Below the pieces are notes generated by a model that was not told where the DNA came from, made no database searches, and saw nothing but the letters and a program-made list of their open reading frames with translations. This document shows positions 1-6,850 of a DNA stretch of 35,923 nt, one piece after another; the stretch's first letter is position 1; every line of letters begins with the position of its first letter. A program made the position numbers and the translations under genes. Origin of the DNA: Lachnospiraceae bacterium (lineage in GTDB: Bacteria; Bacillota; Clostridia; Lachnospirales; Lachnospiraceae); NCBI GenBank assembly GCA_017470735.1, contig JAFUYB010000010.1, positions 1 to 35,923 on the forward strand. The letters run 5' to 3'.

Positions 1-134
1 AGGAGCAGCTAAAATCGGGTCATATGTAGCGGTTTACCAGAGATCTTTGCCTCTGGTGCCTCCATATGTACCCACTATCAATGACAATCGGCGTGACTAT
101 GAGGTTTTTCTATAGTCCGACGATTTGGGAAAGT
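1..134 (+). mobile_element. Possible right end of an unidentified mobile element
   Basis: An open frame enters from the left edge (reading from base 2) and stops with TAG at 113-115, giving 37 codons that end in NRRDYEVFL. On the opposite strand the permease gene stops matching its family at about base 134 and runs into this sequence. A foreign ORF tail followed by about 20 bases and then a broken host gene is what the end of an insertion sequence looks like. I do not recognise the peptide as any particular transposase, and no terminal inverted repeat can be tested because the other end is outside the window. The assignment is an inference. Confidence 0.3.
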
Positions 135-935
135 TATAATTAAATAACATCTGACTGTCGGAAGTACTTCACCAAGCATCGGTCTTCTGACAACCTCGAT
201 CATATAATAAAACGGATTTACCTGATATATGATCGCCGCGCCTTTTTCATCCAGCATACTTGTATCATAAATGATCGGCGTCGCGTAAAAAAGTCCCTGC
301 AGAAGCAGTGACTGAATCGGCGCATAATCCCTAAAATACAGATTTACAACAGATGTGATATTGGAAATACCCAATGTAAAACAGAACATCAAAAAAAGCC
401 CCGGTAAACATAAGAGCATTTTCCACGAAAACAATTCCGGCTGCATCAACAGATATATTGCAAAAAAGGTCAACGAACTGTACAGCAGGGTAATAAAATT
501 CGATATTGTTGTCCGAAGCGGAAAGATGATCGTTCCAACCGTCGATTGTTTGATATAACCCTCCGCCGCCAAAAAACACCCTGTTGCTCCATCCGCCGTC
601 CCCGACATAAAACTCCACGGATTGATACTTGCAAAGATCAATGGAATCAAAGTCAACGGTGATGTCCCAAACAGAATGGCATAAACACCTCCCACAATCA
701 CTGCCAGCCCCAAAGGCGTAAGTACTGCCCAAAAAATTCCCAATGCCGATCTCCTGTATTTCATGAAGATATCTCTCTGAACCAGCACTTTTAACAGAAA
801 TCTGTTCTTGTATATCTCAGCAAAATATCTGCTCAGGCATCCGATCATTCCATATCCTTTTCCCTTTTTTACGATTAAATTGCCGCCCGCCTTGGCAACC
901 GGTCTCGGAGATCCATTCATGCTTTTATTGCCCAT
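78..935 (-). CDS. ABC-2 polysaccharide-export permease, C-terminus truncated
   Basis: This is a membrane permease of the ABC-2 type used to export capsule, O-antigen or teichoic-type polymers, normally with a separate ATPase. The hallmark ABC2 opening (a cytoplasmic stretch, then YRRSALGIFWAVLTPL at the first membrane helix) is present, as are several hydrophobic helices and the family motif NPFYYMIEVVRRPMLGE near the end. After the segment CYLII the expected last helix is missing and is replaced by about 18 polar residues that end at base 78. The protein therefore lacks roughly its last 25-30 residues. The start ATG overlaps the stop of the preceding ATP-grasp gene (TGATG), so it is the last visible gene of the cluster. 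The partner ATPase is not in the window. Function after truncation is doubtful. Confidence 0.8.
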   Translation of the reverse strand: MGNKSMNGSPRPVAKAGGNLIVKKGKGYGMIGCLSRYFAEIYKNRFLLKVLVQRDIFMKYRRSALGIFWAVLTPLGLAVIVGGVYAILFGTSPLTLIPLIFASINPWSFMSGTADGATGCFLAAEGYIKQSTVGTIIFPLRTTISNFITLLYSSLTFFAIYLLMQPELFSWKMLLCLPGLFLMFCFTLGISNITSVVNLYFRDYAPIQSLLLQGLFYATPIIYDTSMLDEKGAAIIYQVNPFYYMIEVVRRPMLGEVLPTVRCYLIITFPNRRTIEKPHSHADCH

Positions 936-1954
936 CAGAAATCTGTCCGAACAGAAAATTCTCCGCCCGGTATGTCTTTTTTCTCAAAATAACACTCATG
1001 CCAGTAGCGGATGAACATTCCTGTTTTCCAACGATCTAAAGCAATTCGCTTTCCAAAAAGAAAATTGTCGATCATCGCTTCGACCGAATTGAACCCATAA
1101 TGTGCCCGAACGCATTCTGTTGAAGAAAAGCGAGTGTTGATCTCAAATGGGATTGCTTTACCATCCACTATCCGCATCTGAACATTTATAGCTCCTTCCG
1201 GCCGAAATGCTTCTGCCACTTTTCGGGTCACTCTTATTACCTCTGGATTGTCGTCAATTTCCCCGTAATATGACATTCCAAATTCCAGACTCCTTATCAT
1301 CGGGATGACGCCAACAACAGTTCCTTCTTTATCGCAAAATGCTTCTGCTGTGTATTCAACACTGCTATCTAAAAACTGCTGCAACACGATATTTTCCGCA
1401 TCTGTAAACTTCTTTTCAAATAATTCTGCTTCTGAATGAATGATAAAAATATTTCTAGACGCGGATGCAACTCTTGGCTTCATGAAAATAGGCCAGCCTT
1501 CATTTTCTTTGACCAAATCTTTATAATCATTAAAAAGCACTGTCTTGGGAAAAGGAAGACCTCTTTCTTTAAATGCAAGATATGTCTTATACTTATCTGT
1601 CCCAAGATCCACAATCTCCGGTCGTGATAAAAATACGACTGCCCCTGTCTGTTCTTTTATATACTCTGCATTATTGGATAAAGCGTATATTTCATGTTCG
1701 GTTCCAGAAAAAATGCCCTGTATATCATTTTCTCTGCAAATTTTTATGATGTCATGGATATAATCAGGGGATTTTGCTTCCGGTACAATATGTCTTCCAA
1801 TAATACGGTCAGAAAGAAAAAATCCCGCTCCGATTTGCTCCGAATTACAAACATGGATGCATACTTCTGTACCATATTTTGACATGAGCAATGCTTTTAA
1901 AACACTTTGCCCCATTGTGCTTCCTGCTCCAGTCACCAAAATATTCAATTTCAT
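935..1954 (-). CDS. ATP-grasp domain protein (carbamoyl-phosphate synthase-like)
   Basis: This is a 339-residue ATP-grasp ligase. The N-terminal Rossmann-like pre-ATP-grasp part starts ILVTGAGSTMGQSVLKAL. The ATP-grasp fold follows, with the nucleotide-binding lysine segment WPIFMKPRVASASRN around residue 155 and the metal-binding motif FEINTRFSST around residue 270, which corresponds to the family's E-N-x-R. Such proteins occur in capsule and O-antigen clusters and ligate an amino acid or small acid to a sugar or polymer, but the substrate cannot be read from the sequence. It lies three bases after the epimerase stop and overlaps the permease start, so it is clearly co-transcribed. Confidence 0.82.
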   Translation of the reverse strand: MKLNILVTGAGSTMGQSVLKALLMSKYGTEVCIHVCNSEQIGAGFFLSDRIIGRHIVPEAKSPDYIHDIIKICRENDIQGIFSGTEHEIYALSNNAEYIKEQTGAVVFLSRPEIVDLGTDKYKTYLAFKERGLPFPKTVLFNDYKDLVKENEGWPIFMKPRVASASRNIFIIHSEAELFEKKFTDAENIVLQQFLDSSVEYTAEAFCDKEGTVVGVIPMIRSLEFGMSYYGEIDDNPEVIRVTRKVAEAFRPEGAINVQMRIVDGKAIPFEINTRFSSTECVRAHYGFNSVEAMIDNFLFGKRIALDRWKTGMFIRYWHECYFEKKDIPGGEFSVRTDF

Positions 1955-1957
1955 TGT

Positions 1958-2800
1958 TCATTCCTTTATGCAGGCACAAAGCCCTTTTTCTAATGTGATT
2001 TCTGCTTTAAACCCTGCCTGTCTCAATTTTTCCGAATCAAGAACAATAGCAGACATATCCTCTTTATCAACAGCAACCGTTTCTAATACACATCTTCCAT
2101 TACTAATCTTGATTGCAAGCTCAACCAACTCCTTTACACTCGTTCCAACTCCTGTCGATAGATTATAGACCCCTTCCAATTCATTTACTGTTGCAAAAAC
2201 CATTCCATCGGCAACATCTGTCACATATATATAATCTCTCGTCCTTCTTCCTTCTCCATATAATTTGATCACATCATTTTCTTTTACGGCCCGAACAATT
2301 GCTTTTATCAGATTTCCATGCTTTTGATGAGGTCCATATACATCGGAAATTCTCATAACAGAATATTTTATTTCGGAATCAGCCAGCATATCTTCTATCA
2401 TTAACTCACCAATATATTTTGTCAGCGCGTATTCATTGTCATAAGCCGGACTGCATGGGGCGTCTTCTGGGATACGCTTCTGCCATCCCTCTCCATATAC
2501 ATTATTGGTCCCCCCGAAAGTGATGTATTTTACACCGCTCTTTTTTGCTGCCGAAAGTAATCGATACCACCCCGCTATATTGGAGTCGAAAAGTTTTTTT
2601 CCGTCTGTATTATCCGCAAAAGCCGCTAAATGAATAATATGAGAAACGCGGTTCTGTTTCAGAAACCGTGTCATTCCTTCTGCATCCGCCATATTCATAT
2701 TGTCACGCGTTCCCCTGCAGAATTCTATTTTAGAATCTTCTAAAGCCTTGCAGACATATTTTCCTATAAATCCCTCCGCACCTGTTACCAAAACCTTCAT
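1958..2800 (-). CDS. NAD-dependent epimerase/dehydratase (extended SDR)
   Basis: This 280-residue enzyme acts on nucleotide sugars. It opens with MKVLVTGAEGFIGKYV, containing the GxxGxxG dinucleotide motif, and has the catalytic YALTK (YxxxK) in the middle of the protein. The upstream threonine/asparagine segment GGTNNVYGE replaces the usual serine motif, and DVYGPH, RTRDYIYV and DVA follow as in GalE/RmlB-type epimerases. The chosen ATG at 2800 has GGAG upstream; a GTG start 8 codons earlier lacks one. The gene start lies inside the end of the metallophosphoesterase reading frame (71-base overlap). It probably makes a modified sugar for the polymer of this cluster, but the exact sugar cannot be told. 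Confidence 0.85.
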   Translation of the reverse strand: MKVLVTGAEGFIGKYVCKALEDSKIEFCRGTRDNMNMADAEGMTRFLKQNRVSHIIHLAAFADNTDGKKLFDSNIAGWYRLLSAAKKSGVKYITFGGTNNVYGEGWQKRIPEDAPCSPAYDNEYALTKYIGELMIEDMLADSEIKYSVMRISDVYGPHQKHGNLIKAIVRAVKENDVIKLYGEGRRTRDYIYVTDVADGMVFATVNELEGVYNLSTGVGTSVKELVELAIKISNGRCVLETVAVDKEDMSAIVLDSEKLRQAGFKAEITLEKGLCACIKE

Positions 2801-3560
2801 ATAGCTTTCTTCTCCATTTTTCACGAATCATATAATTCGCATTATTTATTCCACATCCCATATACCGTATCTTCATATATGCTTTTAAAAAATTATACCT
2901 GTGCCGTTCAATCGTAACTTTTAAGATATCATTCGTTAAAGAACACACACAAAAAGACATATCTGTTTTGTCATCTCTTTGCTGCCCAATACTCCCCGGA
3001 TTTATATAACAACGATTCTTTTTGATATCTATATGGTATTCTTTTGTTTTGTGGATATATTCATCTAAGGCGTCATCTCCAACAACAGTCACTCTTGGTC
3101 TATGCGTATGCCCATAAAAACATATTCTTTCATAAGTATCAAATGCTGAAATTATGTCGTCCGTATCATTTAAATATCGCCACGATTTCAATGTATTATC
3201 CGGTGCTGCATGAAAAAAAGCCATTTGACGGTGCTTCAAATAAAATGGAAGATTCTCCATTTCTTTTTTCATTTGATGACCAATCCTTTTTCTTGTCCAA
3301 TCAAATGACTCTTTGCACAAACTGCTCATTTTTTGATCCGAATCAATCATCATTGCTTCATGATTCCCCATCAACATAATGACACAATCTTTTTTTAGAA
3401 CTTCAAAGCACTTTTCGGGATCCGCTCCATATCCAATGGCATCTCCTAGAAAAAAAATATTGTCAACATTTCTTTTCCTTAGTATGGCTATTGACTTTTT
3501 TAAAGCCTCATAATTTCCATGTACATCTGCTATAACTGCAAATTTATATGTTATTCCCAT
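2730..3560 (-). CDS. Calcineurin-like metallophosphoesterase (YfcE/ApaH-like)
   Basis: This is a 276-residue metallophosphoesterase with all dimetal motifs in order: ADVHGN near residue 11, LGDAIGYGADP near 39, MGNHE near 65 and GHTHRP near 150. The IGYG after the GD motif is typical of the YfcE/diadenosine-tetraphosphatase-like group, which hydrolyses phosphodiester or phosphomonoester bonds. Being embedded in a sugar-polymer cluster, it may dephosphorylate a pathway intermediate, but that is inference. It lies 12 bases after the aminotransferase stop. Its last 23 or so residues are read from the first part of the epimerase gene, suggesting that an earlier stop codon was lost. Confidence 0.85.
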   Translation of the reverse strand: MGITYKFAVIADVHGNYEALKKSIAILRKRNVDNIFFLGDAIGYGADPEKCFEVLKKDCVIMLMGNHEAMMIDSDQKMSSLCKESFDWTRKRIGHQMKKEMENLPFYLKHRQMAFFHAAPDNTLKSWRYLNDTDDIISAFDTYERICFYGHTHRPRVTVVGDDALDEYIHKTKEYHIDIKKNRCYINPGSIGQQRDDKTDMSFCVCSLTNDILKVTIERHRYNFLKAYMKIRYMGCGINNANYMIREKWRRKLYEGFGNRCGGIYRKICLQGFRRF

Positions 3561-3572
3561 CGTATATGTGTA

Positions 3573-4709
3573 CTATTTATTTACGATAAATTTAACAATC
3601 TCATCACAAATAACCTCTACATCTTCAAATGTCATGTACAGGTTCAGCGGTAAGGATATTGTGTGCTTGCTGACATAATCCGCAAACTGACAAGTGCCCT
3701 TTGCGTATGAATACATTTTGTAATCCGTATTCGCTATATAATGCACTCCCGGAGATATGCCCGCCTGATTCAATGCAACAATCAGGGAATCCCTGTCCTC
3801 TACTAATATCTGGAACAAATGGCAGGCGCTTTCACAGCCGTTTTCAATTTTTACAAGTTTTATCTTGTCCGGATAAGCAGAAAGCCTTTCTCTGTACCAC
3901 TGACATAGGGTTCTCCGATAAGCATTATCCCTATCTAAATACTTCAACTGTACAAGACCTATGGAAGCCATGACAGAATTGCCGTGTCCCTTTTCTCCGA
4001 CATACTCCACATCATATTTCCATTTATAGTTTCCCATATTTTGTGTCCGCGCGTATGTGTCCTTATTGATCCCCAGCCATGCTTTCTTTCTGACAATTTC
4101 GTCTAATTTCCCGTCTTTAAAACAGATCATCCCGCTGTCAGCCGTCGGAAGATTTTTTACCGCCTGGAATGAATAAATAACGACATCTGCTTCTCTTCCG
4201 GGAATCTTCCCCTTATATCTGGTTCCTGCCATGTGTGCGGCATCTAAAATGAACGCGAGGTTATTTTCCTTACATATTTTGACAATCTCATCATAATTAC
4301 CCACATTTCCACCCAGACCGACATACATGACCGCCCTTGTCTTTTCCGTAATATGTTCTTTTACAGATTCCGGATTTAGGCAAAATGTTTCATCAACATC
4401 AGCAAATACGGCTTTCAGATTGGATTTTGCTATCGCATGGTTGGTCGATATAAATGTAATCGGCGTCGTTATCACCTCATCTCCGTCTTGCCAACCGTAC
4501 TCATTTTTTAGGATATCAACCGCCATATACAATCCCATTGTCGATGAATTCAGATAATGTGCATACGGCAGACCCGTGTACTGTCGCCATGCTTCCTCAA
4601 ACTCCACGGTTTTAAATCCCATTCCGGTCCAACCGACTTCCAGGCATTCCCGAATTTCCGATAAACATTCTTCCACCTCGTATTTTGCTTTAAATAATTG
4701 GACGCCCAT
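3573..4709 (-). CDS. DegT/DnrJ/EryC1 family PLP aminotransferase
   Basis: This 378-residue sugar aminotransferase-type protein carries the fold-type I signature: TTPITFISTNHAI near residue 82, the pyridine-nitrogen aspartate in ILDAAHMAGT (about D156) and the Schiff-base lysine in SFQAVKNLPTADSG (about K185). The family transfers an amino group to a keto nucleotide sugar. GGAGG sits properly in front of the ATG. It is the first gene after a leader containing an intrinsic terminator and heads the metallophosphoesterase, epimerase, ATP-grasp, permease run. Specificity cannot be assigned. Confidence 0.88.
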   Translation of the reverse strand: MGVQLFKAKYEVEECLSEIRECLEVGWTGMGFKTVEFEEAWRQYTGLPYAHYLNSSTMGLYMAVDILKNEYGWQDGDEVITTPITFISTNHAIAKSNLKAVFADVDETFCLNPESVKEHITEKTRAVMYVGLGGNVGNYDEIVKICKENNLAFILDAAHMAGTRYKGKIPGREADVVIYSFQAVKNLPTADSGMICFKDGKLDEIVRKKAWLGINKDTYARTQNMGNYKWKYDVEYVGEKGHGNSVMASIGLVQLKYLDRDNAYRRTLCQWYRERLSAYPDKIKLVKIENGCESACHLFQILVEDRDSLIVALNQAGISPGVHYIANTDYKMYSYAKGTCQFADYVSKHTISLPLNLYMTFEDVEVICDEIVKFIVNK

Positions 4710-4742
4710 TTCTTTCTCCTCCTGCTATAATATTTTTGCAAC

Positions 4743-4780
4743 AAAAAAAGACGCTGCAGTCTTCATCACTGCAACGATCT
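4743..4780 (-). terminator. Intrinsic terminator in the leader of the polysaccharide operon
   Basis: On the minus strand a nine-pair stem (CGUUGCAGU with ACUGCAGCG, loop GAUGAAG), extended by further A-U and G-C pairs around one bulged U, is followed by seven U residues. It ends about 30 bases before the start codon of the DegT gene at 4709, between that gene's leader and its ribosome binding site. A terminator placed before rather than after a gene points to control by read-through, fitting the LoaP-like gene upstream. Confidence 0.85.
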
Positions 4781-4885
4781 TTCTACTACAAGATTTTAAG
4801 ACCTATTTTCCCGTAACTTCCGTACAGAATGTTCTTTATCATTATCTATAAAGGAAAATGTCTGCACGCTCTGTTCATCCATTAA

Positions 4886-4924
4886 AATAAGACCGTGCAA
4901 GCATTTCATGCTAACGGTCTTATT
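4886..4924 (-). terminator. Long hairpin after the small ORF, terminator or leader RNA element
   Basis: An 11-base perfect inverted repeat (AATAAGACCGT and its complement at 4886-4896 and 4914-4924) encloses a second five-pair stem AGCAT/ATGCT. On the minus strand the stem runs into UUAUUUUAAU, a weak U-tract. It lies 33 bases after the stop of the small ORF at 4957. It could end transcription of the zincin gene pair, or be a structured antiterminator-loading element, since LoaP proteins are known to act on leader hairpins. The sequence does not decide between these. Confidence 0.6.
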
Positions 4925-4956
4925 GTCCTGTCTCAGAATCTTTTATTATCCTTCAA

Positions 4957-5154
4957 TTACATTACCACAGTTCTGTTTTCAGTTGGAATTATAGCCTCAG
5001 ATATTGGCAAGTCATTGCGTAAACAATAGAGTTTGAAACTATCGACCGCTCTGGCCGGTGCCGCCATCGTAAGTTCATAACGATCAGCCTCATAGTTGGC
5101 CCTATACCATGTCTCATTTGTTTTCCAGTACATCGCCTCATCCCATGCTTTCAC
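4957..5154 (-). CDS. Small ORF of unknown function, partner of the zincin gene
   Basis: A 65-residue product is predicted from the GTG at 5154, six bases after the TGA of the preceding gene, with AGGTG (part of that stop) as a plausible ribosome binding site. An earlier GTG at 5190 would overlap the upstream gene and has no binding site. The protein is soluble and mixed charge, beginning around KAWDEAMYWKTNETWY and ending ENRTVVM. I do not recognise it. Tight coupling to the zincin-like gene suggests the two act together, for instance as enzyme and inhibitor, which is only inference. Confidence 0.55.
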   Translation of the reverse strand: MKAWDEAMYWKTNETWYRANYEADRYELTMAAPARAVDSFKLYCLRNDLPISEAIIPTENRTVVM

Positions 5155-5159
5155 GATAA

Positions 5160-5831
5160 TCACCTGTCCTTTCCGGAAATGTCCATACACGCTTGGACAA
5201 ACTCTTTTACAAATAAATTATCAATCTTACTATAGTAGCACGAAAAGCTCTCCGAAATAATCTCTCGTCCATCTTCATACGCAGTCGAGTATAGCGAAAG
5301 ATCTCTTTTTAGAAATTCAAACAACTCAACTTTCCTTGTAGTGTTCTTAATTCCAAACGCTATATCCAAAGGTTCTATACTATAGACATTTGCCACTACA
5401 TGTCCAGCCTCATGTCGCCCAATCGCCCTCCAGTCACTACCATATACGAAATGCTTCTCATTGGCTAAGCGTTCATACTCGGCACTCATTTTATTTACAT
5501 CTGAAAAATATGAAGCGTTCAGACGGATTATATGTCCACTATCTGTTGTGGCAAAATCCTCATCATCCATATCATAGTCAAGCTCAAGGACAACTCCAGC
5601 CCTCTCATCCAATATCTTCGGAAAGTCCTGTCCTATCTCGTAAATATCATCCAGAATTTTCTTTATGGTCTCAATGTCTCCCACAAAATTCCGGAATCCT
5701 GAGATACGAATACGGTTCTCATCTGCATACTCTCGAAGCTCTCTGTAGCGCCCCGCTGAGATTGGTATTCCTAGCTTTTCGATCTGCGCTTTGTATGCGG
5801 CAGACATAGCTTGTCTGTCATCTATCAGCAT
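5160..5831 (-). CDS. Uncharacterised zincin-like (HExxH) protein
   Basis: This is a 223-residue soluble protein. Residues 139-145 read RHEAGHV, an HExxH zinc-peptidase motif (H140, E141, H144), and a glutamate-rich helix at 188-198 (REIISESFSCY) could supply a third ligand. The helical first 75 residues are followed by an acidic strand region. No signal peptide or membrane segment is seen. The layout resembles the peptidase modules attached to phage head-morphogenesis (MuF-type) proteins and polymorphic toxins, but without the phage part. A stop codon just upstream fixes ATG 5831 as the first possible ATG; its ribosome binding site is weak. It has its own promoter and sits between the LoaP gene and the polysaccharide operon. 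Peptidase activity is unproven. Confidence 0.6.
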   Translation of the reverse strand: MLIDDRQAMSAAYKAQIEKLGIPISAGRYRELREYADENRIRISGFRNFVGDIETIKKILDDIYEIGQDFPKILDERAGVVLELDYDMDDEDFATTDSGHIIRLNASYFSDVNKMSAEYERLANEKHFVYGSDWRAIGRHEAGHVVANVYSIEPLDIAFGIKNTTRKVELFEFLKRDLSLYSTAYEDGREIISESFSCYYSKIDNLFVKEFVQACMDISGKDR

Positions 5832-5903
5832 ATCGTGTTCTACCTATGATATCCTCGCCTCCCTAGCTCACTTGCACTGGGCTTTTCCACCTGTGGCAAC
5901 TAT

Positions 5904-5931
5904 ATTCTATCACGAATTGTGAGTTTTTCAA
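5904..5931 (-). promoter_or_regulatory. Promoter of the zincin gene with a palindrome in the spacer
   Basis: Minus strand: TTGAAA (5931-5926), 16-base spacer, TAGAAT (5909-5904), each 5 of 6 matches to the sigma-A consensus. The spacer holds the near-palindrome TCACAATTCGTGA (5910-5922), a likely operator. The start codon lies about 65 bases downstream of the expected transcription start. The rest of the 5832-6078 gap shows no gene and only weak short hairpins. Confidence 0.55.
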
Positions 5932-6078
5932 CCAGATTCTATCTGTTTTTCTACATAAACAATCATCTTTCAAAGCATAGCTTCGCCATCCGAAACAGTC
6001 ACTGCTGTTCCGTTCTGTCCACTGCTATGATCCGAATCAGACAAGCAAAGCGAATAAACCGTCAATGCTCTCGTCATC

Positions 6079-6783
6079 TTATTTCAGCGTCATGATTTTG
6101 TCTTTCAATTCTCCTAAATCTGTCTCCGTTCCGTCTGTAAATGTAATGATTTCTGAATTTTTATTCGGAAACCAGTGCGCCTTTGGCAAACAGTTGAATC
6201 CTGCCTGCGCCTGTCTCCCGTTGATCTCAAATTCGAGAAATGCTCTCCGGTTGTGCTTGTCTACAATGACAATCCTATCCTCATAGGCTTTGAGCGGTCC
6301 TTCTACTACAACATACTTCTTTTGCTTCTTCTCTTTTCGATCCTTTACCACATATTCATAACCACTCGACATCGCAAGGAGTCCGTTTCCTTCTCTTAAA
6401 GTATCAATAAATGACTCCTCTTCCTCATCAATATCCGTCAGCTCGTACAGCTTATCCTCCGTACTATTTTGACTCAAAAAATCGGGATCCGTTACTCGTC
6501 GTTCCGCCAATGTCAGCTCCCGCATCGCTGTGTTCAGTTCACCTCTGTGCGTATCAATTAGCTGATGAATCTCTTTTATATTCAAATCCGTATACAAGAA
6601 CACATACCCCGGAAATATGGCTTTGACCTTGACCTCTTTGTCATCCCTCCGGTAGTACTCCATACACGGATAAAATACCTGTCCTCTGCCTGACGGCATA
6701 TATTTTTCCAAAATGCCTGTCAGCTTATGGTGTTCTGTATCGCGGATATACAAAACGCAGTACCGAAACCTCTTTTCAGACAT
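6079..6783 (-). CDS. loaP: LoaP-like specialised NusG antitermination factor
   Basis: This is a 234-residue NusG paralogue. The N-terminal NGN domain includes FYPCMEYYRR and the hallmark AIFPGYVFLYTDL (about 55-67), which binds RNA polymerase. The C-terminal KOW domain has VEGPLKAYEDRIVIVDKHNRRAFLEF (split here as EGPLKAYEDR and KHNRRAFLEF, about 161-186), matching the LoaP-type KOW consensus rather than housekeeping NusG. A long acidic insert (about 100-150, rich in D and E) makes it larger than typical LoaP proteins of about 170-200 residues. LoaP factors let polymerase read through terminators in long polysaccharide or antibiotic operons. It follows the DegT gene by 67 bases and precedes the terminator-containing leader at 4743-4924. 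Confidence 0.82.
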   Translation of the reverse strand: MSEKRFRYCVLYIRDTEHHKLTGILEKYMPSGRGQVFYPCMEYYRRDDKEVKVKAIFPGYVFLYTDLNIKEIHQLIDTHRGELNTAMRELTLAERRVTDPDFLSQNSTEDKLYELTDIDEEEESFIDTLREGNGLLAMSSGYEYVVKDRKEKKQKKYVVVEGPLKAYEDRIVIVDKHNRRAFLEFEINGRQAQAGFNCLPKAHWFPNKNSEIITFTDGTETDLGELKDKIMTLK

Positions 6784-6850
6784 ATCCGCTTTCCAAACTT
6801 ATTTCGTCCATACAGCTTTTTCAATCCTCCACCGTCTGTATGCGTCATTC

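Noticed and set aside
3044..3379. Plus-strand ORF of 111 codons inside the metallophosphoesterase gene
   Set aside because: It is antisense to a gene with complete catalytic motifs and has no ribosome binding site; it is a shadow frame.
4550..4744. Minus-strand 64-codon ORF at the start of the DegT gene
   Set aside because: Out of frame with a well-supported start and overlapping the terminator; no independent support.
5932..5960. Hairpin CAGAT/ATCTG with a T-run upstream of the zincin gene
   Set aside because: The T-run follows the hairpin only on the plus strand, where there is no gene to terminate.
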